DNA of 64,000 nt from Chinchilla lanigera (Eukaryota > Chordata > Mammalia > Rodentia > Chinchillidae): NCBI RefSeq assembly GCF_000276665.1, contig NW_004955402.1, positions 2,201,606-2,265,605 on the forward strand. Direction: 5' to 3'. This document shows, piece after piece, positions 23,581 to 35,665 of the stretch. A model generated the notes under the pieces. It did not search any database and had not been told where the DNA came from. It saw only the letters and a list, made by a program, of their open reading frames with translations. Position 1 is the first letter of the stretch. Every line of letters begins with the position of its first letter. Made by a program: the position numbers and the translations under genes.

Positions 23581-24381
23581 TTCTCTGTGTTTCTCGGTCA
23601 CCATCCGAGATAGAAAGCGTTAAGGGAGAAGAGGGACCCTTTGGAGTCTGGGGGGATCAGCTACAGTCGGAAAGCAGCTGGCGCTCTCTGTCCCCACATC
23701 ATACTGCCCGCAGGGGCCTGCATCCCTCCAGGTCACAGCTCCCTTGCCCCACCCCCACCTCTCCCTCAGCAGCCACGCACGGAAAGGGGCCCCAGGGTAC
23801 AGGGAGTCTGTGCTCCCTGGAGTCTGATCCCCACACTGGGGACCCAGGCAAGGGTTTACCTGGCTCACAGCACAGGATAAAAGCCTGGAGCACATTGCTG
23901 GCCGGGCAGGAGGCGGCTGCAGACTGAGTTTCCCCTCTGCCAGGAAGAGAGGACCCTGAAAAAAGGACGCACCAGACTGCAAGAAACACCAGGGAGGGTT
24001 TTCAGTGGCAGCTGGAAGACCCGACTGTCGGTTCTAAAACCTGACATCTATTTAGGAAGTGAGGTTTGGTGCTGTGGGATCTGTGAGTTGTATGGATTTG
24101 TACCTCTTGGTCCTCAGAATGTACCAGGATCTGTGTGACTTCAGACAAACGCACGGACACAGGCGGTCAGTGATACCCGAAAGTCCAGAGACGATCATGA
24201 CTAAGCAAGTGAGTAAAGTGTTTCCAAGTATGTTTGCCTTTTCTTCATACACCTGATGCTACTTTTTAGAAAACAGTATATAAAACAGCCCCTCAAAACT
24301 TTCTAACTAAGACTAACTTTCAATCTCATTTTTAAGCTGTAGACATTCTGATTGATAGCAACTAGTAAAATGAATCATTTG
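23581..24381. other. Unassigned unique DNA
   Basis: No gene or repeat is recognised. GC-rich to about 24000, then AT-richer up to the poly(T) of the next B1. Confidence 0.4.
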
Positions 24382-24553
24382 TTTTTTTTTTTTTTTTTTT
24401 TTTTTTTGGTCTTTTTGAGATGGGGTCTCGCTATGGAGTTCAGACTGGCCTTGAGCTTACTTTGTAGCCCAGGCTGGTCTTAAACTCGCAACGATCCTCC
24501 TGCCTCAGCCTCCCAAGTGCTGGGATTACAGGCATGCGCCACCACACCCTGCC
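24382..24553 (-). mobile_element. B1 SINE (antisense)
   Basis: A run of about 26 T is followed by the complement of a long B1 with the internal duplication: tgagatggggtctcgctatg, ttgtagcccaggctggtctt, ctgcctcagcctcccaagtg and ctgggattacaggcatgcgc. It forms an inverted pair with the B1 at 24613. Confidence 0.95.
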
Positions 24554-24612
24554 AAACATTTCATATAATATGGTCATATCTCTTTGAAGTTACTTTTTGA
24601 AACATAAGGATG

Positions 24613-24778
24613 GACAGCCAAATGTGGTGGTGCACGCCTATAATCCCAGCACTGGGGAGGCTGAGGCAGGAGGCTCACCATGAGCTCAAGGCCAGCATGG
24701 GCTACATATTGATTTCCAGTCCAGCCTGAATTATATAGCAGAAGCCTGTCTCAAAAAACGAAACTAAACTAAACAGAA
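24613..24778 (+). mobile_element. B1 SINE (sense)
   Basis: A B1 with the internal duplication: aatgtggtggtgcacgccta, atcccagcactggggaggct, ccatgagctcaaggccagca and a gcctgtctcaaaa end, then an A-rich tail. Only about 60 bases separate it from the opposite B1. Confidence 0.9.
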
Positions 24779-25552
24779 CGGGCCACCACCTAATGAGCTG
24801 CTTCTCCCAAGGGTCTGAGGTCCATGGCAGGGTTCACCAAAGGACACCCAGGAAGCTTCTGCCCTGTGAGGTGTCACCTGGTGCCCTCTGGGCACTGGGA
24901 ACCTTTCCTCAGCCTCCAGGTGCTAGAGACAGAGTTGCTGGGGTATGCATATATTTCATTTAAATAAGTTCAGAGGACCCTGGGTCAAGCAAAAAGTAAC
25001 AGGCCGCCTCCCTCACCACCCTGCACTGTCTCCACAGGCACCACGGAGGGAATCTGGGTGCACTGGGTGACGCCCCTGGCTACAGGTTCACCAAAAGCAG
25101 GGCTCCCCCACTTCCCAGCCCAGCCGCTCCTGCGCCAAGGGAGACTTGCTTCCTTGAGGCCCCTGACGACGCAGCCGGCTGCCTGCCCCTCCCTGTCACT
25201 TCCCGTTCGGAGCACAGGCCCAGACTTGCTGCCCAGCCCCACAATGGGCATCGTCACAGCAGCCTTGGCCAGACGGGGGAGACCCACCGGGGAGGAGGGG
25301 CAGCACGGCTCACACTAACACAGAAGCCTCGCCCGGGTCTGCCACGGGCCCTGGCACTGCGTGGCCATGGCTTCCACGCTCACTGTCTTCTCTAGAGGAA
25401 GAAAATCTGTGCAGTCCCTCCCACCGCATTTCCCTGCCAACAGAATTACTACAGACAAGGACCCACAGCGACTCAGGACCCGGAAGACCTGTGTCTCTGT
25501 GATGTGCTCTCCAGGACTTGGTTTGGAGCTGGGAACTTAACGTGTTATCATC
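24779..25552. other. Unassigned unique DNA
   Basis: No gene or repeat is recognised in this GC-rich stretch. Confidence 0.4.
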
Positions 25553-25700
25553 GCCACCATGCTTAAAACTCCACAGTTGTCTCCTCTTATGCATGGCCTT
25601 GTGTTTCAAGGCCTCAGTGGCTCATGGTCAAAAATGCAGTCCAAAAATATAAAATGGAAAAATTCAAGAAACAATTCAATAACTCATGCTTTGGGTGATT
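25553..25700. repeat. Tigger-like DNA transposon end fragment
   Basis: The words gttgtctcctcttatgcatg, ggctcatggtcaaaaatgca and aaatataaaatggaaaaatt, followed by a agaaacaattcaataa word, follow the order of a terminal region of Tigger (pogo-like) mammalian transposons. Old and incomplete. Confidence 0.5.
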
Positions 25701-25732
25701 CTGGTTTGTCTTTGTTTAGGTCTGTGTTTTTT

Positions 25733-25801
25733 GATTCCAGGATGACTCCTGGTGCCTCACGCATGCTAGGCAGGCACTCACACCGAGCAGTGCCCCAGCC
25801 A
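25733..25801 (-). mobile_element. Degraded ID-type SINE
   Basis: The plus strand shows the complement of an ID: ggtgcctcacgcatgctagg, caggcactcacaccgagcag and tgccccagcc at the 5' edge of the element. Strongly diverged. Confidence 0.55.
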
Positions 25802-26058
25802 GGAAAGCCCAAACTTGTGAATCGTGCACCGTTCCTAGTAAAGCAGTGAGGTCTGAGGCTGCCCTGCTCTGTCTAGCTGGAGCTGTGAATCATCCCTCTG
25901 TATCCGTGCTACACCCTTTACCTTCTCGGGTGACAGGTTTGGACAGAAAACACAAAATCTGTGGAGAGGTTGTGTTTGCTGATGAAGAAACCGTTGTTGG
26001 ATCAGCGGAGTTGAAGTCACTGATTTAGGAGACAGGAACCTTTCAAAACTAAGTCTTT

Positions 26059-26208
26059 GACCCAGGTAGTGGGGCATACCTCTCAACCCAGCACTCTAGA
26101 GGCTGAGGCAGGAGAATTGCAGCAAGTTTCAGGCCAACCTGGGCTACATAATGAATTCAAGGCCAGCCTGAACTACATAGAGAGACCCTGCCTCAAGAAA
26201 CAAAAGAA
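26059..26208 (+). mobile_element. B1 SINE
   Basis: A complete B1 with the duplicated middle: gacccaggtagtggggcata, agaggctgaggcaggagaat, acctgggctacataatgaat, caaggccagcctgaactaca and a gagaccctgcctcaag end with an A-rich tail. Confidence 0.92.
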
Positions 26209-27119
26209 TAGAGTCTTCAGATACGATGGAAACAGTCTTAGTTTGAGTGTATGGTGATACTATCTTGGTTACAGGTAACCTCTTAGGGTCTTGGAAAACA
26301 CCCAGCTTGCTAAGGGAGAACTACTGTGTTCCTAAAAGTCGTACAGGGCGATACTGCAGCAGGGGGAATCAACTGCCCATCTGGGGAGGGAGAGGTGGGG
26401 ACCGCACAGCAGTCCCTGCAGGGACAGGGAGCCCTGGGATGATGTGGTAGCACTTTGCTCCCCACCGCCCCTGAGGCTGTCCCCAGAAGCTGAGCTATCT
26501 GCGGGGAAACATCTGAGGCCAGAGCCAGGGAGGTGCGACAGCAAGAGAACCTGATCTCTGAGCTGCAAAGCAGCCTCTGGCTCAGGAACACGGAGGTCTC
26601 TGTCTTTCCCACATGTCTCTCCCTTGCTAAATATAGACCCATCTCTGTTTTTCTTACACCACCGCTAGCTGAGTCATTCTTCATTTGTTTAATTCAGAGA
26701 CGATGAGCACCATGAGCCATCCTAAGCCTGGGGCCCCAGCTGTCCCAGGTCCAGCCATCCTCCGTGGGAGGTGGCCCCGACCACCCCCGCAGCACACCCT
26801 GCATCTCAGAGCACTCAACCTCCACCATAAAGATACAAGCACTGTGTGATTTCAGGAAATCCACCAGCAGGATTCGCTATGCGAAGGCATCCAAGAGAAG
26901 CCGGGCCTGCTGGATGCTCGAGAGGCACTGAGGAGCATCAGCCCTCCGCCCCAGCAGAACAGCAGCAGAGGGGCCTTGGCTGTCGCGATGCCTCCCTCAG
27001 GTTGGGAGCAACATTAATTCTCCCTCGATGGTGGAATTCTAGGGACCAAGCTAGAAGATCAAGAACAAGGTCCAGACATCACTGGCATCATCATGAATGA
27101 AAATCATGCTGGAAAATAT
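26209..27119. other. Unassigned unique DNA
   Basis: No gene or repeat is recognised. Confidence 0.4.
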
Positions 27120-27275
27120 AAAAAGAAGAAACAGGGAGAGGTGAAGCAACATTATCATCACTATTTGTAGGCAACATGATTTTATACCTGAAAACCCAGC
27201 AGAATCTATGGAAAACTAATAGAATTAGAATTCAGTTAGAACCTGCTTATAAGCCAGTATCCAATAACAGCACTA
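27120..27275 (+). mobile_element. L1 ORF2 reverse-transcriptase fragment
   Basis: The translation around 27165-27230 gives SLF..NMILYLK followed by a leucine/isoleucine-rich stretch, which matches the L1 ORF2 region around the catalytic FADD box (F-A-D-D-M-I-L-Y). Here the aspartates are lost (V-G-N in place of A-D-D), so it is dead. Only about 150 bases are recognisable. Confidence 0.7.
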
Positions 27276-30144
27276 ACTCTCAGAGCCTTTATTCATGGCG
27301 CAGCAAATGCGGTTTTCCTTCATGCATTTGCACATGGGGAACCCTCCACGTGTGGCATGGCGCTGGAGCAGAGGTTCAACAGAGAGCAGGTCCCCGTGAC
27401 CCAAGATGTGAAAGGGCAGCTGGCCTGGCAAGGAACCCGGAGATGCCCCCCACAGAGAATCTGCAGGCCCCTGAGGAAGTGGGGGCCCTGAGTGCAGGGG
27501 ACACTGGCTCCCCGGGAGTCCAGGACAGTGGTGGGTAAGTGTGGAGGGGGTACCCTGCAGAGCCAGGAAGCCGTGGACACGGGGCCAGGCTGAGCCCCTC
27601 TCAGCACCTGCACTTTTGCCTCATGGAGGAGCTCAAGTGAGGCTCAGCTCGCCCAGGGCCACCTGATCCAGGCAGGTCACCCCAGCGTCTCCTGCCTAGC
27701 CCAGTTCCTGTAGCTCGGATTGTCCATGTGACGTGTGGTTTTGGAAACAACATAGCTAATCCTGAAGAGTAGCTCAGATTTCAAACCCAAGCTTAAGGCG
27801 GTTTTTCAGGAAGGGGAGCAGGCAGCCTCAGAGCCTCCTCCTCCTCATCCTAACGATCATCACCGTAACCGCCGCCCACTGGCCTGGTGGCAGAGCAGAG
27901 GAGAGGGGTCTGCACCAGGAAAGCCCTGCGCTGTGCAGTGGCCCTGTCCCCTGGCCTCCCTGGCTTGATCCTAGGGCCGTGGGCTGGGAGCAGCTGATTT
28001 GGGGTTGTATCTGAGGCCGATGTCAAGCCTCGCTGCACCTGCTGCTAATTTTCCTGCCCATTCTGGCTCTGGGCTTTTATTCCACTAGGAGGGGAGCTAG
28101 GATTTCCAAGAGGAAGACTAGGAAGCAGTCCGGGCCGGCGGCTGAGGAGCGGTGGAAGTGATTCCTCCTCCTTTGGATCTACGTTCTAAAACATGCAGCT
28201 GCCCTGTGAGCGGCTCCGTGCCCCTCCTCACAGCGAGTGTGCTGCTTAACACACGCTCGCCTTGTCACAGCCGCAGCACGGGACTTTCAAGTGTGCTGCT
28301 CAGGCAGCGGCACTCACAGCCACTCAGCATCACCCCGAGGTCCCACGGCCTGGCTGAAGCGACACCCCATCCTACGCCCAGGGAAGCTGCTAGGGCTCTG
28401 TGGCCCCCCAGTTATGGTGAGCCCTGGAAGGTAACAGGAGCTGAGGTCATGGGTGCTACTCGGACCCCAGAACCTCCACCCATCACCTCCAAGGCTGTGG
28501 CCAAAGCCGGTGCCCTCCAGCTATACACCTGCCATGTACGCAGCAGGCGCCCACGCACTGCACCGGGACCGGCCCTTCGCCTTCGCTCCTTCCCTCCCCA
28601 CGGCCACAGTTTGTCGCATAATCCCCAGCTCTGCACGGAGGGTGCTGTTTCCCGCACCGGGCCAGTGGGCTTCTGCCGGGTGCCGGGCTAGTGTTATCCT
28701 GAGACCAGCTATCTCGGGTCCCCTAGCCAGGAAGGCTGTCGGAGCCCAGCCCTCAGGGCCTGAGATGCGCAGGACAAGGTGGGGAAACTCGCCCTGAGGG
28801 GGCAATGTGCTGAGCTCAGGCCCCTGGGGGGCGGTGGGTAAGCACAGTCCCAGTGCTGCCAGCATGTCCATGGAGCTGGCCCCGTGGGTGGCCACACTCA
28901 TGCCTGCCAGGGGCCACAGGCACCAGCACACCCAGGGCCACCAGGTGCTGTCCGCATGGACGCTGGTCCCAGACACCCACTCCAGCCCAGGGAACACGGA
29001 ACCGGGACAGACCCAAGGCCAGCAAAGATCTGGGACAAGGGGGCTGCGCCACCTCTTTCAGTTGCCCAGAGCCTTTCCCACACTTTCTTGACCCCACCAA
29101 GTTCCCAAGGGCCAGGCTGCCCACACTGGATGGCAAGTGCCCCAGGGCATGCCGTGCCAAGGTCTGGAGAGGCCAGCACAGGGTTCGCTCCAGGGCGCTT
29201 CTGCACAGTCCTCCACAGCCTGCCTCTGTTTACACTGTTCTTGCTCTCCGAGGAAACCCAGGTTGACCCAGCGCCCCGAGCTTGCCCTCGAGGGACACCA
29301 GGCTTCCCCAAGATTCGATGGCAGTGCCTTTGCTGTGCCCGACATGCACCTGTGCTTTCAGCTGATGAACACCACAGACCTCTTTGAATGATGCCTTCCA
29401 AATTTATCATCAAAATACAGCTTTGCTTTCATCCAACCGTAAAGAACACGCACACACCCAAACAATACAGAAAAAACAAAAAGAGCAAGAAGATCCCCCA
29501 AATCCAATCTGTGCGTGGTAGAGCACACTTGCAACACAGAGCAGTAATCCTGGTTTCTGCCACATCCATGAAAAGGAGGCAGCGGAGGCCGACATACCTG
29601 GCACCAGCTTGCTAGCTCTTCTCTGTGGAAAGGACAGCATGGCTGAGCCTCCCAGCGGACCCCACATGGAAGACCAGGCCACCGGCCCAACTGTGGGCAC
29701 CCCTGGGATTCAGGGTTGAAATGTGAGCAGGTCTGAAGTGCAGGGAGCTGTTGTGGGACCTGAGCCACCCACCCCCTAAGCCTGCCTGCTCCTGTGGGCC
29801 GTATGCTGCCTGGCCTGCCGTGTCTCCCACCACGGCTGCCTCTGCACCTGGGCACACCACCACTAGGACAGGATGGCCTCAGCCTGTCCTGAACGCACGG
29901 CTTTGCAAGAGCAGCAGGATGCACACACCAGGCAGTGGCAGGGAAGGCCAGCGGTCCCGTAGGCCCACCACAAGCAAGGGGCAGGAAGTCACCTGTCCGA
30001 AGCCCAGCAGGCTCAGCCTGGGGACCTTGTGACCAGTGACACCATCATAACCAAGGTTCTGGAGGAAAATGAACGTAAGAAGACTTCCATCTGGCCTGGG
30101 ACCTCTGGCCCTTCTTCCTGCGTACGTGCTTTAAATGCACCCCT
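27276..30144. other. Unassigned GC-rich, repeat-poor DNA
   Basis: This 2.9 kb stretch has almost no interspersed repeats. Many overlapping open frames of 90-190 codons occur on both strands, without recognisable domains. A possible splice donor, ggtgggtaagt, follows an open frame at 27538, but no matching exon could be supported. Confidence 0.4.
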
Positions 30145-30565
30145 CACATCACCCTTGCAACTTTCTGAAGCAGCTCTGGAGTCCTCTTTCCTGAGTGTCG
30201 TTAGCTGCAGTGTTGTGGCTGCTTCAGCATCCTGAATTGATTAAAATGTTTACCTCTCATGGTAATTTTGTCCTTGAGGAAGAGCCAGAAGCCGCTTGGT
30301 GCCAGATGCAATAAAGAAGGTGGATGAGGACATAGCATCGTGTTTTCACGGGTCTGCCTTTGTATTTGACGGCACCACTGACGCAGCACTCACTGTATCT
30401 TTGACTGTACTCCACAAAGACACTCACAAAACAGGACTTCCAGAGCTGTTCCAAAAAGTGGCAAAGACGATGGGACCAGTGTGTCAGGAGAGGGACTGTG
30501 GCAAGGTGTCTTTCACTGGGACAAGTTTTGTTTGCTTTAAACGTTCACCCTATATTCTGATCACC
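30145..30565. mobile_element. Mariner fossil C
   Basis: About 30145-30320 is an antisense mariner transposase C-terminal half, from the FRKW region (gcaactttctgaagcagctc, gtcctctttcctgagtgtcg) back to the SPDLAP region (gaggaagagccagaagccgc). About 30385-30560 is a sense copy of the C-terminus (aacaggacttccagagctgt, aaaaagtggcaaagacgatg, tgtcaggagagggactgtgg). Both arms carry the FRKW region, so this is an inverted duplication of the 3' part. It is a decayed, non-coding remnant. Confidence 0.65.
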
Positions 30566-30573
30566 CGTGTAGA

Positions 30574-30609
30574 TGTGTGCGTGTGTGTTGTGTGTGTGTG
30601 TGTGTGTGC

Positions 30610-30642
<33 letters not shown>

Positions 30643-30643
30643 A
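30574..30643. repeat. (TG)n microsatellite
   Basis: About 70 bases of near-perfect TG/GTGC alternation, able to adopt left-handed DNA in principle. Confidence 0.97.
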
Positions 30644-32332
30644 TCTCTCCGATGTCATCAACCCTGCTAACGTCAGCACAGCATCTGGCTGACACACACC
30701 CTGCAGCTTGCACACTGAGCCCTCCCTGCCCCTCTGCCTTGTGTGCTTCTCCCTGGGGTGCACCCAAGGCTCCTGCCCAGGGCAGGGTCACCCGCCACCC
30801 TGGTGGGCGCCGAATCCCAGCTCCAGCCCTCACCAGCTGCTCTCTCCCTTGCCTTAGACCACCCTCCTGCCGGTCCCTGCCTCCTGCCTCCCAGCAGTAG
30901 GAAGACCACAGCTCAGGCTTGCCTTTGAGAAGCACAGGGGGTTCCTGCATGTCAAGGGAGAACCAGCCAGCCGGCTGCAGGCCATGTCGCGTTCAGACAC
31001 TGAGCCCAGGCTCTGCCCGGCTGCCTCAGTTAAATCAGACTCCTGGGGGCGGGGCCACCTGTTAGGGCCAGGTGTGAAAGCCACTGCCAGCCTGTGCTCC
31101 CGGGTGTCCGCCCTGCCACTGTGGGGCGCTGGCCCAGAGGTGACAGCGATGGCCTGTGCTCAGGCTGTCCCATCCTCCTCACCCAGAGGTGACAGCGGCG
31201 GCCTGTGCTCGCAGCGTCCCGTCTCATCCTCCTCACCCCATCACAATCTTTGCTCCAACGCCCACACTTCTCTTTCAACTTCTGCGTTCAAACTTTGTGG
31301 ACAATGCCCTCCTCGCTGTCCGGCCGCCTTCCGAGGGATGCCTGACGTGAGAAAGGATGGCACCTGTTTGCTGCTGACCCCTCGTGGTACCAGGCACTTG
31401 TCTCTATCCCTTGTGCTGTGTCAGCTCAGGAAAGCAAGCCAGCAGATGAGGCCGAACCTGGAGTGGAGTTCATGGGTGGCTGGAGACTGCAGCTGCGGGC
31501 GTCAAAGCAGAGCTCACAGAAGCCCGCACAGGCAGAGAACGCGCTCATCTCTGCTTATTCTGAGGAGTTCACCAGGATGCTCGAGGGCCACCCAGCAGTG
31601 CCTATGAATCTGCCCTCCACGACGGCGGGGGGTGCCCGTGTCACTGCCTGGGGAGCTCAGCTAATAACATCAGCAAGAACCGAGCAGGGCCAGTTAATCA
31701 GAAGGAAGAAGCAGTAACGGCATCTTTATGACACACAGTTACGCGATAAGACACAGACGTAATGAGAACTCTTTTTCTTCTGGAAAAGATTAAAGACATG
31801 AAATTCTGGCTTGGGAGAAAAAGGCTCTTTGTCCTGCTGACACAAAGTGACCAGATGTCTTGATTTAGGCAGAACGGGGCCTGGTGTTTTGGGACTGGGC
31901 CCCCATCTATGGGCTTGTGTTTAGCTTTTTTGTTTTCTTTGGTTTGGTTGATATTTGCCTGTTTCCTGGGCTTCTGAGGCACCACTTAAAAGAATCTAAA
32001 CTCCTCCTCGTCTCCCACAAAGCAGTGGGAACAAGGGACCTGCTCTTGCCAAGTATGAAGGGGAAGCCGGGGAGGTCCTGGATGCGTCTCCTAGGAGCCC
32101 AGCCCAGCCCCTGCCTGGAGCGCGGTACACACCATCCCTGGGTTCCTCCCAGGAAGGTCCACCCAGTAGCAGCACCAACCACATCACAGCAGGGGGGGGG
32201 AGCGCTTTGTCACAGCCCTCTGGGAAGAAGGGCATCTGTCCTCCTACTCAGGGTGAAGAGTCATGTTGGCTGACCCCTCTCTTCCACGCTGAGTGGTCAA
32301 ACGCAGGTGGGAAAAGCATGAATCTGCTAGAA
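30644..32332. other. Unassigned DNA with a short tandem unit
   Basis: Mostly GC-rich unique DNA. Within 31131-31240 a unit of about 56 bases beginning cagaggtgacagcg and ending catcctcctcaccc occurs about twice in tandem. AT-rich from about 31700. No gene is recognised. Confidence 0.45.
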
Positions 32333-32612
32333 GCTGAGCATCCCTACTCCAAAATGTGAAATCTTTCTGTGACACGATGTCATAGTTAGAAAAGGCCCCC
32401 ATTTTTTCACGTATAAATTATTTAAGATAGTCTATCAAATTAGCTTTAGGCATGTGTCTACAATGTATGAAATGTAAATGAATTTTGTGGTTAGACATGG
32501 GTCGTATCCCCCGAGACAATCTCTTTATGTATATGCAAATATGCAAAAGTTCAAAAAAGTCTGAAATCCAAACTGCTTCCGGTCAAAGCATTTCAGATAA
32601 GGGATACTCAGC
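32333..32612 (-). mobile_element. MITE with terminal inverted repeats
   Basis: The element begins gctgagcatccctactccaa and ends ataagggatactcagc, terminal inverted repeats of roughly 24 bases. The interior includes atgcaaatatgcaaaag and aagtctgaaatccaaactgc blocks that match the copies at 40530 (opposite strand) and 54298. I recognise it as a common mammalian DNA-transposon-derived repeat but am not sure of its family name. It has no coding capacity. Confidence 0.75.
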
Positions 32613-32654
32613 CTGCACTAATGAAGCAGCGCTTTGGCCTAAAGCGAAGTAATG

Positions 32655-33040
32655 TCTGGTACTGCCGACTTCCCACCGCTGGGACACAGTCCCAGCGCCC
32701 ACAGCTTAAAGGGGACACTTACTTGGTTCATCGTTTCTGAGGGTTCAGTCCGTGGTTGGCTGGCCCAAGGCAGGAACATCAAGACAGAGAAGATGGTGGA
32801 GCAAAGCCGCTTAGATCATGGTGGCGCGGAAGCAGAGCAGGTCGGGAGGAGCACCAGAGAGGAAGGGACAGTGGGCAGACGGAGTCCCCAGGGTCACAGC
32901 CCATGACCCACCCAGACATATCCAGATGCGTGCACTAATTTGCTCACCATCTCTGACTCCAGTCAGGTGGACAACACGATCCAAAGCCCCATATCCCTTC
33001 TTTAGGCCCATGTCTTCCTTCCACTGTGAATGGAGGATTA
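32655..33040 (-). mobile_element. MaLR-type LTR (antisense)
   Basis: The plus strand shows the complement of the MaLR LTR: cacagcttaaaggggacact, gagggttcagtccgtggttg, a caggaacatcaagacag word, gatcatggtggcgcggaagc and a catctctgactc word. It matches the organisation at 10036. The 3' limit is uncertain. Confidence 0.65.
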
Positions 33041-33349
33041 GATAGAAGGCTGCCCCAGACCCTGCAGGAAGGACTGTGGGTCTCCAGCACCCTGCACAGA
33101 CCCCGGCCTACTGCAGAGCCACAGAAGAAAAAAATTGCTGAAGGAAATCCCCTAAGGTTGCCTTTGAGTCTGGCCTCGACCTACAAAACTTACCAACTCC
33201 AGTCCTCAGTGACTTTGCTCACTGAGCAATGGGCCCACAGGGTGTCTAAATCCTGAGACCTGTGTGGGGATCCCTCCTGAAAACCAAGCAGAAGAAAGGC
33301 AAAGAAGGAGATGGTCCCCTGTCACAGCCTCTGATTTCTATACCCCATG

Positions 33350-33552
33350 TGACCATTGGCACACTGTAGATTCAGAATCAGAAGATATGGCCAGAAACTA
33401 AGTCATTGGTTTCTTCCCTTTGTTTAATTCCTCTGAGACTCCATTTACCCGTCCGTATAGGTGAAGAATGACATCGCTATGATAATCACACACACAGTTA
33501 TTTGATGATTAAATGAGAAAGTATTGGTGCAAACATTTTATAGCAAAACTGC
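33350..33552 (+). repeat. MIR SINE
   Basis: The sense MIR order is visible: a degraded 5' half, then ctgagactccatttacccgt (against ctcagtttcctcatctgt), gacatcgctatgataat and gatgattaaatgagaaagta near the 3' end. Confidence 0.55.
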
Positions 33553-33869
33553 CATAGTGCACACCGGCCTCTGCTGTCACGTGGACCAGCGCTGTCTCCA
33601 AGACCGGTGTGGGTGGAAGGAAGGAGTAAAGGCCTGCAGAGGAGACGCCTCGAGCAGCAGACACTCTTCAGCACCACCGACGGGGGGAAGTAAACCTCAG
33701 ACAAATCCTTGGAGCTACATCGAGATGTTTTCGGTACACACAGAGGGAAGCACGTGGATCCAATTTCTCTGCACAACTAGGATAGGGGAAACATTCTGGG
33801 GCAGGATGTGAGATTTGGCAGAACCCTAACGCTTAACAAAGATGCGAGGGGCAGGAGTACTAGCATGTA

Positions 33870-34035
33870 ACGAGGGCCTGACACGCTACCTTCCCTCAGA
33901 TTCACAACAGCCACAGGACACAGCTGTCCCTTGTTTCCAGACAAGGCAGCAGAGTCCAGAGAGGTTGGGTTGGCTGCACAGAATCACAGAGCACGCCAGC
34001 ACTGAGGCTCGAGCCGGGTCTGACTGTAGCTCCGG
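33870..34035 (-). repeat. MIR SINE
   Basis: Complement of a MIR: ttcacaacagccacaggaca, gtttccagacaaggcagcag, agtccagagaggttgggttg, a cacagaatcacagagc word and ctcgagccgggtctgactgt. Confidence 0.65.
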
Positions 34036-35574
34036 CTCTTCTCTCCCTGCACACCGGGTCACCCGCCCTCGGGACGTGGGCACTGCCACCCCAGTCTGGA
34101 GGTTGATCTGGTAGCTTAATCCCTGCCAGGGACAACACATAAAACGGCCTTGTTCTGAGTACTCATGCCAAGTGTGTTTGCATATTTAGTAAATATTTCT
34201 GTCTTGGGCTCCCGGCCCCATCCCAGCGGCCATGCAGTACCATATTTGGAGGCTTTGGGAGTGTGACGCTTTGGCAAACTATGTGGAGATGGCCGTGAAA
34301 CCGACCAGGATTTCCTGCCCCGCTGGAAGCCGGGGTGATTCCCCTCCCCACCCCTCTCCAGGGGCACTCACCAGGGCGCCTGTGGGAGAGAGGTGGCCCT
34401 GCCATCCTTGCTGGCACTCCTGCCTGGGGTGGCCCTGCCTGGCAGAGAGAACACTGGCGCTGGAACCAAAGGGAAGGAGAGGCATCTGCCTCCTGCCCCC
34501 AGCCACCAGGACACCTTGGTCCACACCAGAAATGGGCACATGACCCGCACAGGGGGCTGGGGAGGAGGTCACCTTGTGGCTGGTAAATGCTATGGTCAGG
34601 GGATGAAGCTGGGTTTGACAGCCGCATGGGCCTGTGGAGGACCCAGGGTCAGGCTCGCCCCTCAAGGAGAGATCTTAGGGGGTGGAGAAAGGAGCTCCTA
34701 CAGCTGCGCAGGCAGAAGGGGCAACTGGGGAGGCATGCTCGGTCCCCTCCTCACGGGACCCTTCGGGCCGTGTTTCCCCCCTTCGAGAGGACAGGTGGAC
34801 AGGTGAAGCGAGGCCACGCGTCTACCTAGGGAGAGCTTGGAAGGCAGGATCACCACCACTCTTTCCTCCGAGACTTATCCCAATGCCCTCCTTCCGAACA
34901 CCCACCAAGCTAAGTCGTGGGGAGTCAGGATTGGCAGGTGAGCAGCACGGTGGACCCAAATGGCCCCTTCCTAGTGGCTGCCAAGGATCCAGGGCAGCTG
35001 GGAAAAGCCTGGGCCCCTTGGGCTGATCCCGCAGGAATTTTGAGGGCCCAGAGAGAGGACCTGGCTGGTGCGCTGCTCCTGAGGGTCAGGTCTGCCAGGC
35101 CCTGGAGAAGCTTCTTTCTGCTAGCTCCTCACTAAGATTGTGAAATTGTGATGAACTTTTTAAAACCCGAAGTCGATCACTGTGTTGGAGGACCGAGCTC
35201 TCCAGCATTGTGTCCTGAAACGAGGGCTGGTGGAGTTCCCACGGCCCGGGGCACTCGTGGACAGGTCTTGACACTAAACAACCCTGCTTATTCCCGGGGA
35301 TGACAAGTTACAAAGACAGCTTGAGGGCACTGCCCTGGCAGCCCCAGCCTGGGTAACAGTTTTGAGCTGATGTGGAGTAGAGAAGAAGTGCTCCCCCTCC
35401 GCTGCTGCTTGGTCCCCTCCCATGGGGGCTGCATTTCTCAGACACCCCTGCGCAAGCTCCTGGGTGCTGGACGCCTAGGAGCCATGGCTGCACCGCAGGC
35501 AGAGAGAGCCTGCTGCCCGCTGGGAGCTGGTAACAGCAGGCGACCCTGTAGACCCAGGAGGCAGGACAATCCAT
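34036..35574. other. Unassigned GC-rich DNA
   Basis: No gene or repeat is recognised. A 154-codon minus-strand frame (34163-34627) is matched by equally long frames on the plus strand, as expected of GC-rich non-coding DNA. Confidence 0.4.
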
Positions 35575-35665
35575 TCCTACTTCACAGTGGGAAAGAACGA
35601 GTCCAGCGGAGGTCAAGAATCTCCCCCAAAACCAAATAATGGAACTAGAATTCTAGAAACTCTGG
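35575..35665 (-). repeat. MIR SINE fragment
   Basis: Complement of the MIR core: ttcctacttcacagtgggaa, agcggaggtcaagaatctcc and aataatggaactagaattct. Confidence 0.55.

Noticed and set aside
27430..27545. Possible exon ending at a ggtgggtaagt donor
   Set aside because: A single donor-like word without a matching acceptor, recognised protein or partner exon.
30296..30643. 115-codon frame with a valine/cysteine-rich tail
   Set aside because: It combines decayed mariner sequence with the TG tract.
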